Position numbers and translations under genes: made by a program. A stretch of DNA of 64,000 bases. It comes from Nonomuraea polychroma (GTDB taxonomy: Bacteria > Actinomycetota > Actinomycetes > Streptosporangiales > Streptosporangiaceae). Shown piece by piece: positions 55,190 through 63,843 of this stretch. The notes beneath the pieces are model-generated. The model was not told the origin of the DNA and did no database searches. It saw nothing but the letters and a program-made list of their open reading frames with translations. How positions within the stretch are numbered: position 1 is the stretch's first letter; every line of letters starts with the position of its first letter. The stretch spans positions 4,898,001-4,962,000 of the forward strand of contig NZ_SAUN01000001.1 of NCBI RefSeq assembly GCF_004011505.1, in the 5' to 3' direction.

Positions 55190-55918
55190 ATGTCGCAACG
55201 CATCGAGCATCCCGCCAGCCTGGTCCAGCTCGCCACCAAAGTCCTGGTGCGGATGATGAGCTCGGGCGAGCTGAAGCCCGGAGACCGGGTGATCGAGAAC
55301 CGGCTGACCCAGGAGCTCGGCATCAGCAGGCCGCCGCTGCGTGAGGCGCTGCGGGTGCTCGAACAGCAAGGCATGATCACGCAGATCCCGCGCAAGGGCG
55401 CGATCGTCACCAACCTGACCCTGCACGACGTCTACGAGATCTACACCCTGCGCAGGGAGCTCGAGCGGATGGCGGTCGAGCTGGGCGTCCCCGCGCGGGA
55501 TCCGGCCAGGCTGGAGCGGGTCAGGCAGGCGCTCGCGCGCCTGGAGCAGGTGGCGCGGGCGGGCGACGCGGTCGGGGTGATCGAGGCCGGTTACGAGTTC
55601 CACGCCGCCGTGATCGGCCTGTCGGGACATCGGCGCCTGGAGGACGCCTACCGGTCGCTGCACCTGCAGCTCGTGCTGTGCATGGCGATGAACAGGCGGG
55701 TCCGCGAGCCCAAGGAGGACCTGCTCGGCGACGCCGCCAGGCATCGCAGGCTGTTCGAAGTGATCGAGACGGGTGACCGGCAGGCCGTCCTCCAGGAGAT
55801 CGTCTCGCACGGAGATCGGGCGTTCCTGCAGGACATCGAGCACGTCGTGGGCGGCCACACCCCCGAGTCCCTGGAGTGGCTGCACCGCATCAGAACCGAG
55901 GAGGGTCTCGGCCAGTGA
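55190..55918 (+). CDS. GntR-family regulator with FCD domain
   Basis: 242 residues from ATG 55190, with CGAGGAG upstream. The winged helix (SGELKPGDRVIENRLTQELGISRPPLREALRVLEQQGMITQIPRKGAIV, ~residues 20-75) precedes an FCD domain (YEIYTLRRELERMAVELGVP... HRRLFEVIETGDRQAVLQEI... with His residues for metal or acid binding). It is the first gene of the rightward operon and adjacent to a perfect inverted repeat. It probably represses both divergent operons until the acid or its CoA ester is present. Confidence 0.9.
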   Translation: MSQRIEHPASLVQLATKVLVRMMSSGELKPGDRVIENRLTQELGISRPPLREALRVLEQQGMITQIPRKGAIVTNLTLHDVYEIYTLRRELERMAVELGVPARDPARLERVRQALARLEQVARAGDAVGVIEAGYEFHAAVIGLSGHRRLEDAYRSLHLQLVLCMAMNRRVREPKEDLLGDAARHRRLFEVIETGDRQAVLQEIVSHGDRAFLQDIEHVVGGHTPESLEWLHRIRTEEGLGQ

Positions 55919-56310
55919 GCATCGACCGGCTCCGCGAGAGCATCGGCTGGACGCACCGGGAACGCGAGGACATCGTGGAGCGCCGCCACCTACGCGCGTT
56001 CCTGCACGCCATCGGCGAGCCGGAGGAGGGGGCGGTGCCACTGACGTTCACCGCCTGCTTCCTCGACGAACCGCCGCCGCTGCCCGCCGCCCAGGACTAC
56101 GGCAAGGGCTGGCTGAACGGCGGCGACCGGTTCGAGTACCACGCGCCGCTGCGGCTGGGCGACGTGGTCCGCTCCCGGCTCCGGCTCGACGACGTGGTGG
56201 AAAAGGGGGGCAGGACGGGCACGATGGCGATCCTCACGTTCGTCACCGAGTTCCGCCGCCCCGACGGCGAACTGGTGGTCAGGCACGTGGGAACGAGGAT
56301 CAGGCGATGA
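55915..56310 (+). CDS. MaoC-like hot-dog protein, FAS1-DH N-terminal type
   Basis: 131 residues from GTG 55915, overlapping the regulator's stop by four bases. WTHREREDIVERRHLRAFLHAIGEP matches the start of MaoC-like N-terminal (FAS1 dehydratase region) domains, and LNGGDRFEYHAPLRLGDVVRSRLRLDDVVEKGGRTGTMAILTFVTEFRRPDGELV is the hot-dog strand set. The Asp/His hydratase pair is not seen here, so it is probably the non-catalytic partner of the next protein in a heteromeric hydratase, as in HadAB-type enzymes. Confidence 0.82.
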   Translation: MSIDRLRESIGWTHREREDIVERRHLRAFLHAIGEPEEGAVPLTFTACFLDEPPPLPAAQDYGKGWLNGGDRFEYHAPLRLGDVVRSRLRLDDVVEKGGRTGTMAILTFVTEFRRPDGELVVRHVGTRIRR

Positions 56311-56675
56311 CGGCGGAGCTCGTCGTCACCCCGGACCTGCGCCGGCTCGTCGAGTACGCGGGCGCCTCGGGCGACTTCTACGAGATGCACTACGACCTCG
56401 ACTTCGCCCGCGACCTGGGACATCCGGACCTGGCCGTGCACGGGCTGCTCAAGGCCGCCTTCCTGGGCCGGTTGGTGACCGCCTGGCTGGGCGATCGGGG
56501 CAGGCTCGTCAGCTTCGAGGTGAGCTATCGCGGCATGGACTTTCGCGATCGGCCCTTCACCTGCCGCCTGACGGTCGCGGAGCAGCAGGGCGACCGGCTC
56601 GTCCTCGACCTGGACGGCGGCGGCACGACGCTCGGCCGCGCAGAAGTGATCATGAACAGAGAAGAGGACACATGA
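56307..56675 (+). CDS. MaoC-like hydratase subunit
   Basis: 122 residues from ATG 56307, four-base overlap with the previous gene. RLVEYAGASGDFYEMHYDLDFARDLGHPDLAVHGLLKAAFLGRLVTAWLG contains the R-hydratase motif (GDFYEMHYD: catalytic Asp and His). Together with the upstream protein it should hydrate or dehydrate an enoyl or 3-hydroxyacyl CoA thioester. The crotonase at 49914 would give a second hydratase step in the same route. Confidence 0.85.
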   Translation: MTAELVVTPDLRRLVEYAGASGDFYEMHYDLDFARDLGHPDLAVHGLLKAAFLGRLVTAWLGDRGRLVSFEVSYRGMDFRDRPFTCRLTVAEQQGDRLVLDLDGGGTTLGRAEVIMNREEDT

Positions 56676-57559
56676 CCCGCGACGAACTCGCCGAGCTCAT
56701 GGCCGGCCTCGGGCATCGGCTGCCCGACCCCGTGGCCGCCTCCGGAGCCGCCTTCGCCGACGGCTCTCCGTACAAGATCGAGATTCCCAGCGTGGAGGGT
56801 CCTGCCGTGCTGGCGGCCGTGCTGGAGGAGGCCGACCGGCTGGATGTGCGGATCCATCGCACCTCGCAGGGCAGCGGGGTGTTCATGCTGACCGACGACG
56901 AGATCCGGCAGATGGTCAAGCTGGGCGCCGAGCGCAGCATCGAGGTCAACCTGTTCCTCGGCCCCCGGGCGGCCTGGGACATCGGCGGGCAGGCCAAGGC
57001 GACGCACGCGGTGGGCGCCGCCGCCCGCGGCAACGAGATGGTCGCCGCCTGCGTCAACGACGCGCTGCGCGCCTGCGACCTGGGCGTCCGGAGTCTGCTG
57101 GTCGGCGACGTCGGCGTGCTGTCGGTGCTGGGCAGGCTCAAGGCCGAGGGGCGGCTGCCCGCCGACCTCGTACTCAAGACCTCGGTCCTGATGCCGGTGA
57201 CCAACGGGCCGACCGCCGCCGTGTTCGCCTCGCTCGGCGCCTCCACCCTCAACGTGGCCACCGACCTGACCGTGCAGCAGCTCGGCGAGATCAGGGCGGC
57301 CACCGGCCTGCCGATCGACCTCTACCTCGAGGTGCCCGACGACCAGGGCGGGTTCGTGCGCATGTACGAGGCGGCCCAGATCGTCAGGGCCGCCGCACCC
57401 GTCTACCTGAAGATGGGCGTACGCAACGCGCCCAACATCTACCCGGTCGGGGCGCACCTCGAGGCCACCGCCATCAGCCTGGGCAGGGAGCGCGTACGGC
57501 GGGCGGCGCTCGCGGTACGCCTGCTGACCGAGCTCGACCCGGGCCTCGCACGCGCATGA
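56672..57559 (+). CDS. U32-peptidase-like TIM-barrel protein of unknown function
   Basis: 295 residues from ATG 56672, overlapping the hydratase gene by four bases. The strands run PYKIEIPSVEGPAVLAAVLEEADRLDVRIHRTSQGSGVFML, SIEVNLFLGPRAAWDIGG, VRSLLVGDVGVLSVLGRLKAEGRLPADLVLKTSVLMPVTNGPTAAVFASLGASTLNVATDLT and LYLEVPDDQGGFVRMYEA. The pattern fits a TIM barrel related to U32 peptidase-like proteins; no peptidase motif is evident. In context it may instead act on an organic acid. The family label is from recall and uncertain. Confidence 0.6.
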   Translation: MTRDELAELMAGLGHRLPDPVAASGAAFADGSPYKIEIPSVEGPAVLAAVLEEADRLDVRIHRTSQGSGVFMLTDDEIRQMVKLGAERSIEVNLFLGPRAAWDIGGQAKATHAVGAAARGNEMVAACVNDALRACDLGVRSLLVGDVGVLSVLGRLKAEGRLPADLVLKTSVLMPVTNGPTAAVFASLGASTLNVATDLTVQQLGEIRAATGLPIDLYLEVPDDQGGFVRMYEAAQIVRAAAPVYLKMGVRNAPNIYPVGAHLEATAISLGRERVRRAALAVRLLTELDPGLARA

Positions 57560-58725
57560 ACTACGAACTCATCTACCGCGGGCTGGGGGATCGGCGGATC
57601 AGGATCGCCGTGACCGGCGCCGCCGGAGCCTACGCGCGTTCCCTGCTCGCCCAGTGCCGCCTGCTGCCGAACATCGACGTGGCGGCGCTGGTGGACCTCG
57701 ATCCCTCGGCTGTCGAAGCGGGCGGCGCGCCGGTGAGCGACGACTACACCACGCTCGACGACCTGGCGCTCGACGTCGTGGTCGAGGCCACCGGCTCGCC
57801 CGAGGTGAGCCTGGACATCGCCGAGCGGGCGTTACGGCGCGGGGTGCACGTCGTGATGGTCTCGAAGGAGACCGACGCCGTCGCGGGTCCCTGGCTCGCG
57901 CGGCTCGCGGAGGAGCACGACGCCGTGTACACGGTCGCCGACGGCGACCAGCCGGGTAACCTCATCGGGCTCTACACCTGGGCGCGGACGCTCGGGCTCG
58001 AGGTGGTGGCGGCGGGCAAGTCCAGCGAGTACGACGTGGTGGTCGACGCGTTCGACGACAGGGGAACGATCGACGCTCCTTGGAGCCCGTCCGCCGACTG
58101 CTGCGAGATGAACGTCGTGGCCAACGTGACAGGGCTGCTGCCGACGCCCGGCGGGCTGGTGGCGCCGCTGTGCCGGGCGACGGAGCTGGCCGATGTGTTC
58201 GTCCCGGCCGCCGACGGCGGCATTCTGGCCGGGCCGGGCGAGCTGGGCGTGTTCCGATGCCTGCGCAGGCCGGACGAGGCGAGCTTCGCCGGCGGCGTCT
58301 TCGTGATCGCCCGATGCGCCGACCGGGAGGTGTGGCAGCTGCTCAAAGCCAAGGGGCACGTCGTGTCCCGGTCCGGCGACTACGCCGCGATTTACCTCCC
58401 TTATCACCTCATGGGGATCGAAACGCCGTTCACCCTGTTCTCCGCTGTGCTGCACGGACGCGCCGCCCGGCGGCCCGAGCCGCACGCTCTCATGATCACG
58501 CGAACCGAGCGGGACTTCCGCGCCGGTGAACTGCTGGCCATGGGCGGGCACCACCACGAGATCGACGGGGTGACGACGCAGCTGGTCGCCGCCGTGCCCA
58601 AGCTCGCTCCCTACTACCTGGCGGCGAACAAACGCCTGCTGGCCGACGTGCCCGCGGGGACCGACATCACGCTGGACATGCTCGACCTGACCGGCTCGCG
58701 ACTCGCCGCCGCATGGGCGTCATAA
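57556..58725 (+). CDS. DRL/SAF-type NAD(P)-dependent oxidoreductase
   Basis: 389 residues, four-base overlap upstream. RIRIAVTGAAGAYARSLLAQ (Rossmann GxxGxxxR-like) and NIDVAALVDLDPSAVEAGG are followed by DVVVEATGSPEVSLDIAERALRRGVHVVMVSKETDAV, as in homoserine-dehydrogenase-like proteins. The catalytic region is DRL-like (VVAAGKSSEYDVVVDAFD). The C-terminus carries a SAF-like domain (KRLLADVPAGTDITLDMLDL). It may reduce or oxidise a semialdehyde or hydroxy-acid made in this pathway. The reaction is not known for this family in bacteria. Confidence 0.75.
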   Translation: MNYELIYRGLGDRRIRIAVTGAAGAYARSLLAQCRLLPNIDVAALVDLDPSAVEAGGAPVSDDYTTLDDLALDVVVEATGSPEVSLDIAERALRRGVHVVMVSKETDAVAGPWLARLAEEHDAVYTVADGDQPGNLIGLYTWARTLGLEVVAAGKSSEYDVVVDAFDDRGTIDAPWSPSADCCEMNVVANVTGLLPTPGGLVAPLCRATELADVFVPAADGGILAGPGELGVFRCLRRPDEASFAGGVFVIARCADREVWQLLKAKGHVVSRSGDYAAIYLPYHLMGIETPFTLFSAVLHGRAARRPEPHALMITRTERDFRAGELLAMGGHHHEIDGVTTQLVAAVPKLAPYYLAANKRLLADVPAGTDITLDMLDLTGSRLAAAWAS

Positions 58726-58859
58726 GCCGCTGCCCCGTCGCGTCGCCGACGACGTGGACGCGAAGGTCGTCTCCGTAGAACTTTGCGCACACCATCGACA
58801 AACCGAAACCGATTCGATTATGGTCACGCCAGCACCTCCCCACCGCCCCTGGAGTCCGC

Positions 58860-60392
58860 GTGGCCACCACCCCACAAGTGCAGCCCCCCACCCCACCGGC
58901 CCAACTCAAAACCGGCGCGCTCGGCGCGGCAGGCATCACGTTCATGGTCGTCGCCGCGGCGGCGCCACTGACGATCCTCACGGGCGTCGCACCGCTGGCC
59001 ATCTCGATCGGCGGCATCGGCGCCCCGGCCGGCTACCTCATCGCCGGCGTCGTGCTGGCGATCTTCGCGGTCGGCTTCACGGCCATGACCCGCCACACCC
59101 GCGGCGCCGGCGCCTTCTACGCGTACATCACGCTCGGACTCGGCCGCACGTTCGGCGCGGCGGCCGGCATGCTGGCCGTGATCTCGTACAACGCGCTGCA
59201 CATCGGTGTCTACGGCCTGCTCGGCACCCAGTTCGCCGCCGCGTTCACCCGCTTCACCGGCCACACGGCGCCCTGGTGGCTGTTCGCCGGCGTCGGCATC
59301 GTGCTGGTCTGGGCGCTCGGCCGGCGCGGCATCGACGTCGGCGCCAAAGTGCTCGGCGTGCTGCTCGCCGCCGAGACGCTGATCCTGGCGCTGCTGGTGG
59401 TCGCGGTCCTGGTGCAAGGCGGGAACGGCGGGCTCACCGCGGGAACCTTCTCGGCGGACGCCCTGTCGCAGCCGAGCATGCTCGCGATCTTCGGGTTCTG
59501 CTTCGCCGCGTTCATGGGCTTCGAGTCGACCGCGCTCTACCGCGGCGAGGCACGCCGGCCGGACCGGACGATTCCGCGTGCCACGTTCGCGGCGGTCGCG
59601 TTCCTCGCGCTGTTCTACTGCCTGGTCGGCTGGGCGGTCGTGCAGGCGTTCGGGGACGCCGAGGTCGTCGCGGCCGCCGCCGCCGACCCGGCCGGCCTGT
59701 TCTTCGCCGCGATGGACACCTACGTCGGCGGCTGGGCGAGCGACATCATGTACGTGCTGGTGCTGACCAGCGTGCTGGCCTCGCAGCTGGCGTTCCACAA
59801 CGCGATCAACCGGTACGCCTTCTCCCTCGCGCACGACGGGCTGCTGCCGGGCGTGCTGGGCCGCTCGCACCCGAGGTTCCTGTCACCGGCGAACGCCGGT
59901 GCGGTGCAGAGCGTGCTGGCCGCGGTAGTGGTGGCCGCGTTCGCCATCGCGGGCGGGGACCCCTACCTGCAGCTCCTGCTGCTGGTGAACACGCCCGGCG
60001 TGCTGGGCGTCATGGTGCTGCAGGTGCTGACGTCGGCCGCGGTGCTCGCCTACTTCCTGCGGCGCCGGAGCGTCCGAGGGGCACGGGCGGCGATGGCGTT
60101 CGCGGCGTTGGCCACGGTGCTGCTCGCCCTTGCCCTGTGGTCCATCGTCGCGCAGATCGCCTTGCTGACCGGCGCCGGGACCGCGACGAACGCGTTCCTC
60201 ATCACTCTGGTGCCGGCGGTGCTGGCCGTCGGCGTCGGCTGGTCCTTTTACCTGAAGAACCGCCGCCCCGGCGTGCATGCGCTGATCGGCGGCGAGGACG
60301 TCCGCCGCGTGGAAGCCGCGACCTCGCCGGCCCCCGCGGCGTCCGCCTCCGAGCCGGGGGATCCCGCCGCTCCGGCAGGTGCCACCGCATGA
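58860..60392 (+). CDS. APC-superfamily amino acid/amine permease
   Basis: 510 residues from GTG 58860. Twelve membrane helices begin GAAGITFMVVAAAAPLTILTG, the usual APC first helix; FGFCFAAFMGFESTALYRGEARRPDRTIPRATF is the conserved cytoplasmic/helix-6 region. The tail from ~485 is Ala/Pro-rich and cytoplasmic. The stop overlaps the amidohydrolase start (ATGA). With agmatine deiminase in the same cluster it could import agmatine, putrescine or a related amine. The transported amine is inferred only. Confidence 0.88.
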   Translation: MATTPQVQPPTPPAQLKTGALGAAGITFMVVAAAAPLTILTGVAPLAISIGGIGAPAGYLIAGVVLAIFAVGFTAMTRHTRGAGAFYAYITLGLGRTFGAAAGMLAVISYNALHIGVYGLLGTQFAAAFTRFTGHTAPWWLFAGVGIVLVWALGRRGIDVGAKVLGVLLAAETLILALLVVAVLVQGGNGGLTAGTFSADALSQPSMLAIFGFCFAAFMGFESTALYRGEARRPDRTIPRATFAAVAFLALFYCLVGWAVVQAFGDAEVVAAAAADPAGLFFAAMDTYVGGWASDIMYVLVLTSVLASQLAFHNAINRYAFSLAHDGLLPGVLGRSHPRFLSPANAGAVQSVLAAVVVAAFAIAGGDPYLQLLLLVNTPGVLGVMVLQVLTSAAVLAYFLRRRSVRGARAAMAFAALATVLLALALWSIVAQIALLTGAGTATNAFLITLVPAVLAVGVGWSFYLKNRRPGVHALIGGEDVRRVEAATSPAPAASASEPGDPAAPAGATA

Positions 60393-62005
60393 CCGGCGCA
60401 GACCTCATCGTCCTGGCCGACCGGATCCACCCGATGGGCGCGCCCGGACCCGCTGTCACCGCGCTCGCGGTCCGCGGCGGCCTGATCGCCGCGCTCGGCA
60501 CCCGCGACGACGTACGGGACTGGCGTGGCAACCACACTCAGGTGATCGAACTCGGCGGCGCCACGGTCACCCCCGGCCTCGTCGACGGCCACTCTCACCC
60601 CGTGATGGGCCTGGATCTGACCCGCGGCGTCGACCTCTCCACGGTGTCCACGATCGACGAGCTGATCCGCGCACTGCGCGCGGCGCCCCGCGGCGAGTGG
60701 CTCTGCGGCTGGGGCCTCGACCCGAACGTTTTCGGCGGCGCCCCGATCACGTATCGGCCCCTCGTCGAGGCGCTCGGGGCGGACGTCCCCGTCTACCTGA
60801 CGTCGGCCGACGCGCACTCGGCGCTGGTCAGTCCCCAGGCGCTCGCGCTGGCCGGCATCACCGGACCGCGCGACTTCGCCTCCGGCGCGAGTGTCGTCTG
60901 CGACCCGGACGGCCGCCCGACCGGGCACCTGCTCGAACTGGAGGCGATGGAACCGGTCCGGGCGCTGCTGCCCGCGGACGATCCGGCCGATCGGCGGCGC
61001 CGGCTGCTCGACCTGCTGCGCCGGATGGCCGCGGCCGGCTACACCGCCGGCAACGCGATGGACTTCGAGGGCGACGCGCTGGAGCTGTTCCGCGCGCTCG
61101 AGGCCGCCGGCCCGCTGCCGATGCGATGGCGCTTCGCGCCCTTCGTCATGCCCGCCACCTCCGCCGCCGACCTGGCGCGCGTCGTGGAACAACAACGCCT
61201 GCGCGGACGCCGCTGGCGCGTCGAGGGCGCCAAATTCATGATCGACGGTACGGTCGACGGCGGCACGGCGTGGCTGGCGGAGCCGGACACCCACGGCGAG
61301 TCCACCGCACCGCTCTGGCCGGACCCGGCCGGCTACAGCGCGGCGGTGCGCTATCTGGCCGAGCGGGGCGTCCCCACGGTCACCCACGCGATCGGCGACG
61401 CCGGCATCCGGCACGTCCTCAAGACGCTGGGCGTCCTGCCGCGACGGTCGCCGGTCCCGCACCGCATCGAGCACCTGGAGACGATGCCGGCCGACCTGCT
61501 GCCGCAGTTCCGGGCGCTCGACGTCACCGCGAGCATGCAGCCCACCCACTGCACGCACTACACCCGCGCCGACCACAGCGACAACTGGTCGAGCCGGCTC
61601 GGCCCCGACCGCGCCCGCCGCGCGTTCCGCTGCCGCGACCTGCGTGAGCACGGCGCCCGGCTCGCGCTCGGCTCGGACTGGCCGATCGCCCCGTTCGACC
61701 CGCGGGCCATCATCGCCGACGCCCGGCTGCGCCGCCCCGCCGGGCGGCTGGACACTGAGCCGGTCCTGCCCGGACAGGCACTCACCGCCCGGATGGCGCT
61801 GGAGGGATTCACCACTCAGGCGGCCGAAGCCGCCGGCCTGGCAGGACGCAGCGGGCGGCTCGCGCCCGGGTACGCGGCCGACCTGGTGGCCTTCGGGCTC
61901 GACCCGCTGACCGCCGGCCCCGACGAGTTCGCCGAGTCGCCCGTCCTGCTCACCGTGGTCGACGGGGAGGTCGTGCATCGTGCCGATACGCCGGTGTCAC
62001 CATGA
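60389..62005 (+). CDS. YtcJ-like metal-dependent amidohydrolase
   Basis: 538 residues from ATG 60389. Amidohydro_3-type features: GLIAALGTRDDVRDWRG, metal motif TPGLVDGHSHPVMG (HxH), LCGWGLDPNVF, KFMIDGTVDGGTAWL (metal-bridging region), VTHAIGDAGIRHVL and RIEHLETM (His ligands) and LALGSDWPIAPFDPR (Asp). ADLVAFGLDPL closes the beta-sandwich. It hydrolyses a C-N bond of an amide or formamide type compound. Coupled to the permease, it may act on an imported N-acyl or cyclic amine. Confidence 0.9.
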   Translation: MTGADLIVLADRIHPMGAPGPAVTALAVRGGLIAALGTRDDVRDWRGNHTQVIELGGATVTPGLVDGHSHPVMGLDLTRGVDLSTVSTIDELIRALRAAPRGEWLCGWGLDPNVFGGAPITYRPLVEALGADVPVYLTSADAHSALVSPQALALAGITGPRDFASGASVVCDPDGRPTGHLLELEAMEPVRALLPADDPADRRRRLLDLLRRMAAAGYTAGNAMDFEGDALELFRALEAAGPLPMRWRFAPFVMPATSAADLARVVEQQRLRGRRWRVEGAKFMIDGTVDGGTAWLAEPDTHGESTAPLWPDPAGYSAAVRYLAERGVPTVTHAIGDAGIRHVLKTLGVLPRRSPVPHRIEHLETMPADLLPQFRALDVTASMQPTHCTHYTRADHSDNWSSRLGPDRARRAFRCRDLREHGARLALGSDWPIAPFDPRAIIADARLRRPAGRLDTEPVLPGQALTARMALEGFTTQAAEAAGLAGRSGRLAPGYAADLVAFGLDPLTAGPDEFAESPVLLTVVDGEVVHRADTPVSP

Positions 62006-62012
62006 ACGTCTC

Positions 62013-62657
62013 ATGTCCGCCCACTGCGAGGAGCTGACCCCGACCGTGCCCCGCCCCCACGCTCCCCTGCTCTCCCGCGACCAGATCACCGCCGCGGCGC
62101 TCCGCCAGATCGACGAGACCGGCGCGCTGTCGATGCCGAAACTTGCCGCGACGCTGAACGTCAGCGTCTCGTCGATCTACCACCACTTCGCGAGCGGCCG
62201 GGAAGAGGTCATCGAAGGCATCCGCGGACTGCTGACCCGCGAGATGGCCGAACCGCTCGATCAGGCCATGGACTGGCGCGAGTACACCGAGCAGTGGGCC
62301 CGCCGCTACCGGTCGGCCTTCGCGCGGCACCCGCACGTGGTGCCGCTGCTGACCCTCCAGACCGTCACGGCGCCGGAGACCTTGGCCGCCTACGAGTCAC
62401 TGTCCACGGTGCTGCGGCGGGCCGGCTTCGCCGACGAGGACCTGCTGCATGTGGTCAGCGTCCTGGACTGCTTCATTCTCGGATCAGCCCTGGACGCCAG
62501 CGCGCCGCTGGACGTCTGGGCCGACTCCGGCGACCCGGAGTCCGCCCTCAGCGCCGCGATCGCGGCGACCCGGACCCAGCCCGGCGATCGCTCCGAGCGC
62601 TCCTTCGAGATCGGCCTGCGGATCCTCCTCACCGGACTGGCCGACCTCATTCACTAG
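62013..62657 (+). CDS. TetR-family regulator of the amine cluster
   Basis: 214 residues from ATG 62013, or 203 from GTG 62046, which has GAGGAG 12 bases upstream. The HTH (SRDQITAAALRQIDETGALSMPKLAATLNVSVSSIYHHFASGREEVIEGI) has TetR form; the C-terminal TetR_C_1-like part includes FILGSALDASAPLDVW. It sits between the permease/amidohydrolase and agmatine deiminase genes, and likely controls them. No operator was identified. Confidence 0.85.
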   Translation: MSAHCEELTPTVPRPHAPLLSRDQITAAALRQIDETGALSMPKLAATLNVSVSSIYHHFASGREEVIEGIRGLLTREMAEPLDQAMDWREYTEQWARRYRSAFARHPHVVPLLTLQTVTAPETLAAYESLSTVLRRAGFADEDLLHVVSVLDCFILGSALDASAPLDVWADSGDPESALSAAIAATRTQPGDRSERSFEIGLRILLTGLADLIH

Positions 62658-62694
62658 CCCCTCGTACGATCCACACCCGCAGGAGGAAACCCGC

Positions 62695-63843
62695 ATGCCG
62701 GAAGAGACACCGCCCAGGACCGGCGAGCTCAATGCCGCCGGCGTCCCGCTCGAGGCGGCCGCGGAGTCTCTGCCGGCCATCACCAGGCAGACCGCGCCCG
62801 GCGCCGGGGGCGACATCGCGCCCACGGGAACGGCGGGCACGAACGACCGCATGCCCGCCGAGTGGGCACCGCACGCCGGCACCTGGATGGCCTTCCCCAC
62901 CCCGAACGCCACCTTCGGCGACGGGGCCGGGCTCGCCGCGGCCCGCGCGGCCTGGGCCACAGTCGCCAACACGATCGTGCGCTACGAGCCCGTCACCATG
63001 CTGATCAATCCTGGCGAGCGCACCGAACTGCTGGACCCGCGGATCTCCATCGTCGAGGTGCCGCTCGACGACGCCTGGCTGCGCGACAGCGGACCCACCT
63101 TCGTGCACACCGCGACGGGCGGGGTACGAGCCGTCGACTGGACGTTCAACGGCTGGGGCGCGCAGCCCTGGGCGACTTGGGACGACGACCGGCACCTGGC
63201 CCGGCGGATCGCCCGGCTGGCCGGCGTCCCGCACATCAGCTCGCCGCTGACCCAGGAAGGCGGCGGCTTCCACGTCGACGGCGCCGGAACGGTGCTGCTC
63301 ACGGAGACCGTACAGCGCGATCCTGACCGCAACCCCGGCTGGTCCCGCGAGCGGGTGGAGGCGGAGATCCACGCACGTCTCGGCACCAGCACCGCCATCT
63401 GGCTGCCACGGGGACTGACCGCCGACTACGGCGTGTTCGGCACCCGCGGACACGTCGACATCGTCGCCGCGTTCACCTGCCCCGGCACGGTCGTGGTGCA
63501 CACCCAGCCCGACCGTGGCCACCCGGATCACGAGGTGACCCGCGAGATCACCGAAATCCTCCGCGACAACCGGTTGGAGGTGATCGAACTGCTCGCACCC
63601 ACCGTCACCGAGGTGGACGGCGAACTGGCCGACTACTCCTACGTCAACCACTACGTCGCCAACGGCGTGGTCGTGGTCTGCGCGTTCGACGACCCGCGCG
63701 ACGCCGACGCCGCCCGCGTGCTCCGCCACGCCTATCCCGGCCGTGACGTCGTCCTGGTCGACGCCCGCGACATCTTCCGCTTCGGCGGCGGCATCCACTG
63801 CATCACCCAGCAACAGCCGATCGAGGAGACACGATGGAACTGA
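62695..63843 (+). CDS. aguA: Agmatine deiminase
   Basis: 382 residues from ATG 62695 with AGGAGG upstream. After a ~50-residue unconserved arm the PAD-type propeller begins DRMPAEWAPHAGTWMAFPTPNATFGD. Motifs include VPLDDAWLRDSGPTFV (Asp), QEGGGFHVDGAGTVLLTE (His and Glu) and the catalytic Cys, ~369, in RFGGGIHCITQQQP. It converts agmatine to N-carbamoylputrescine and ammonia. The next gene begins ten bases before its stop and is likely N-carbamoylputrescine amidase. Confidence 0.93.
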   Translation: MPEETPPRTGELNAAGVPLEAAAESLPAITRQTAPGAGGDIAPTGTAGTNDRMPAEWAPHAGTWMAFPTPNATFGDGAGLAAARAAWATVANTIVRYEPVTMLINPGERTELLDPRISIVEVPLDDAWLRDSGPTFVHTATGGVRAVDWTFNGWGAQPWATWDDDRHLARRIARLAGVPHISSPLTQEGGGFHVDGAGTVLLTETVQRDPDRNPGWSRERVEAEIHARLGTSTAIWLPRGLTADYGVFGTRGHVDIVAAFTCPGTVVVHTQPDRGHPDHEVTREITEILRDNRLEVIELLAPTVTEVDGELADYSYVNHYVANGVVVVCAFDDPRDADAARVLRHAYPGRDVVLVDARDIFRFGGGIHCITQQQPIEETRWN

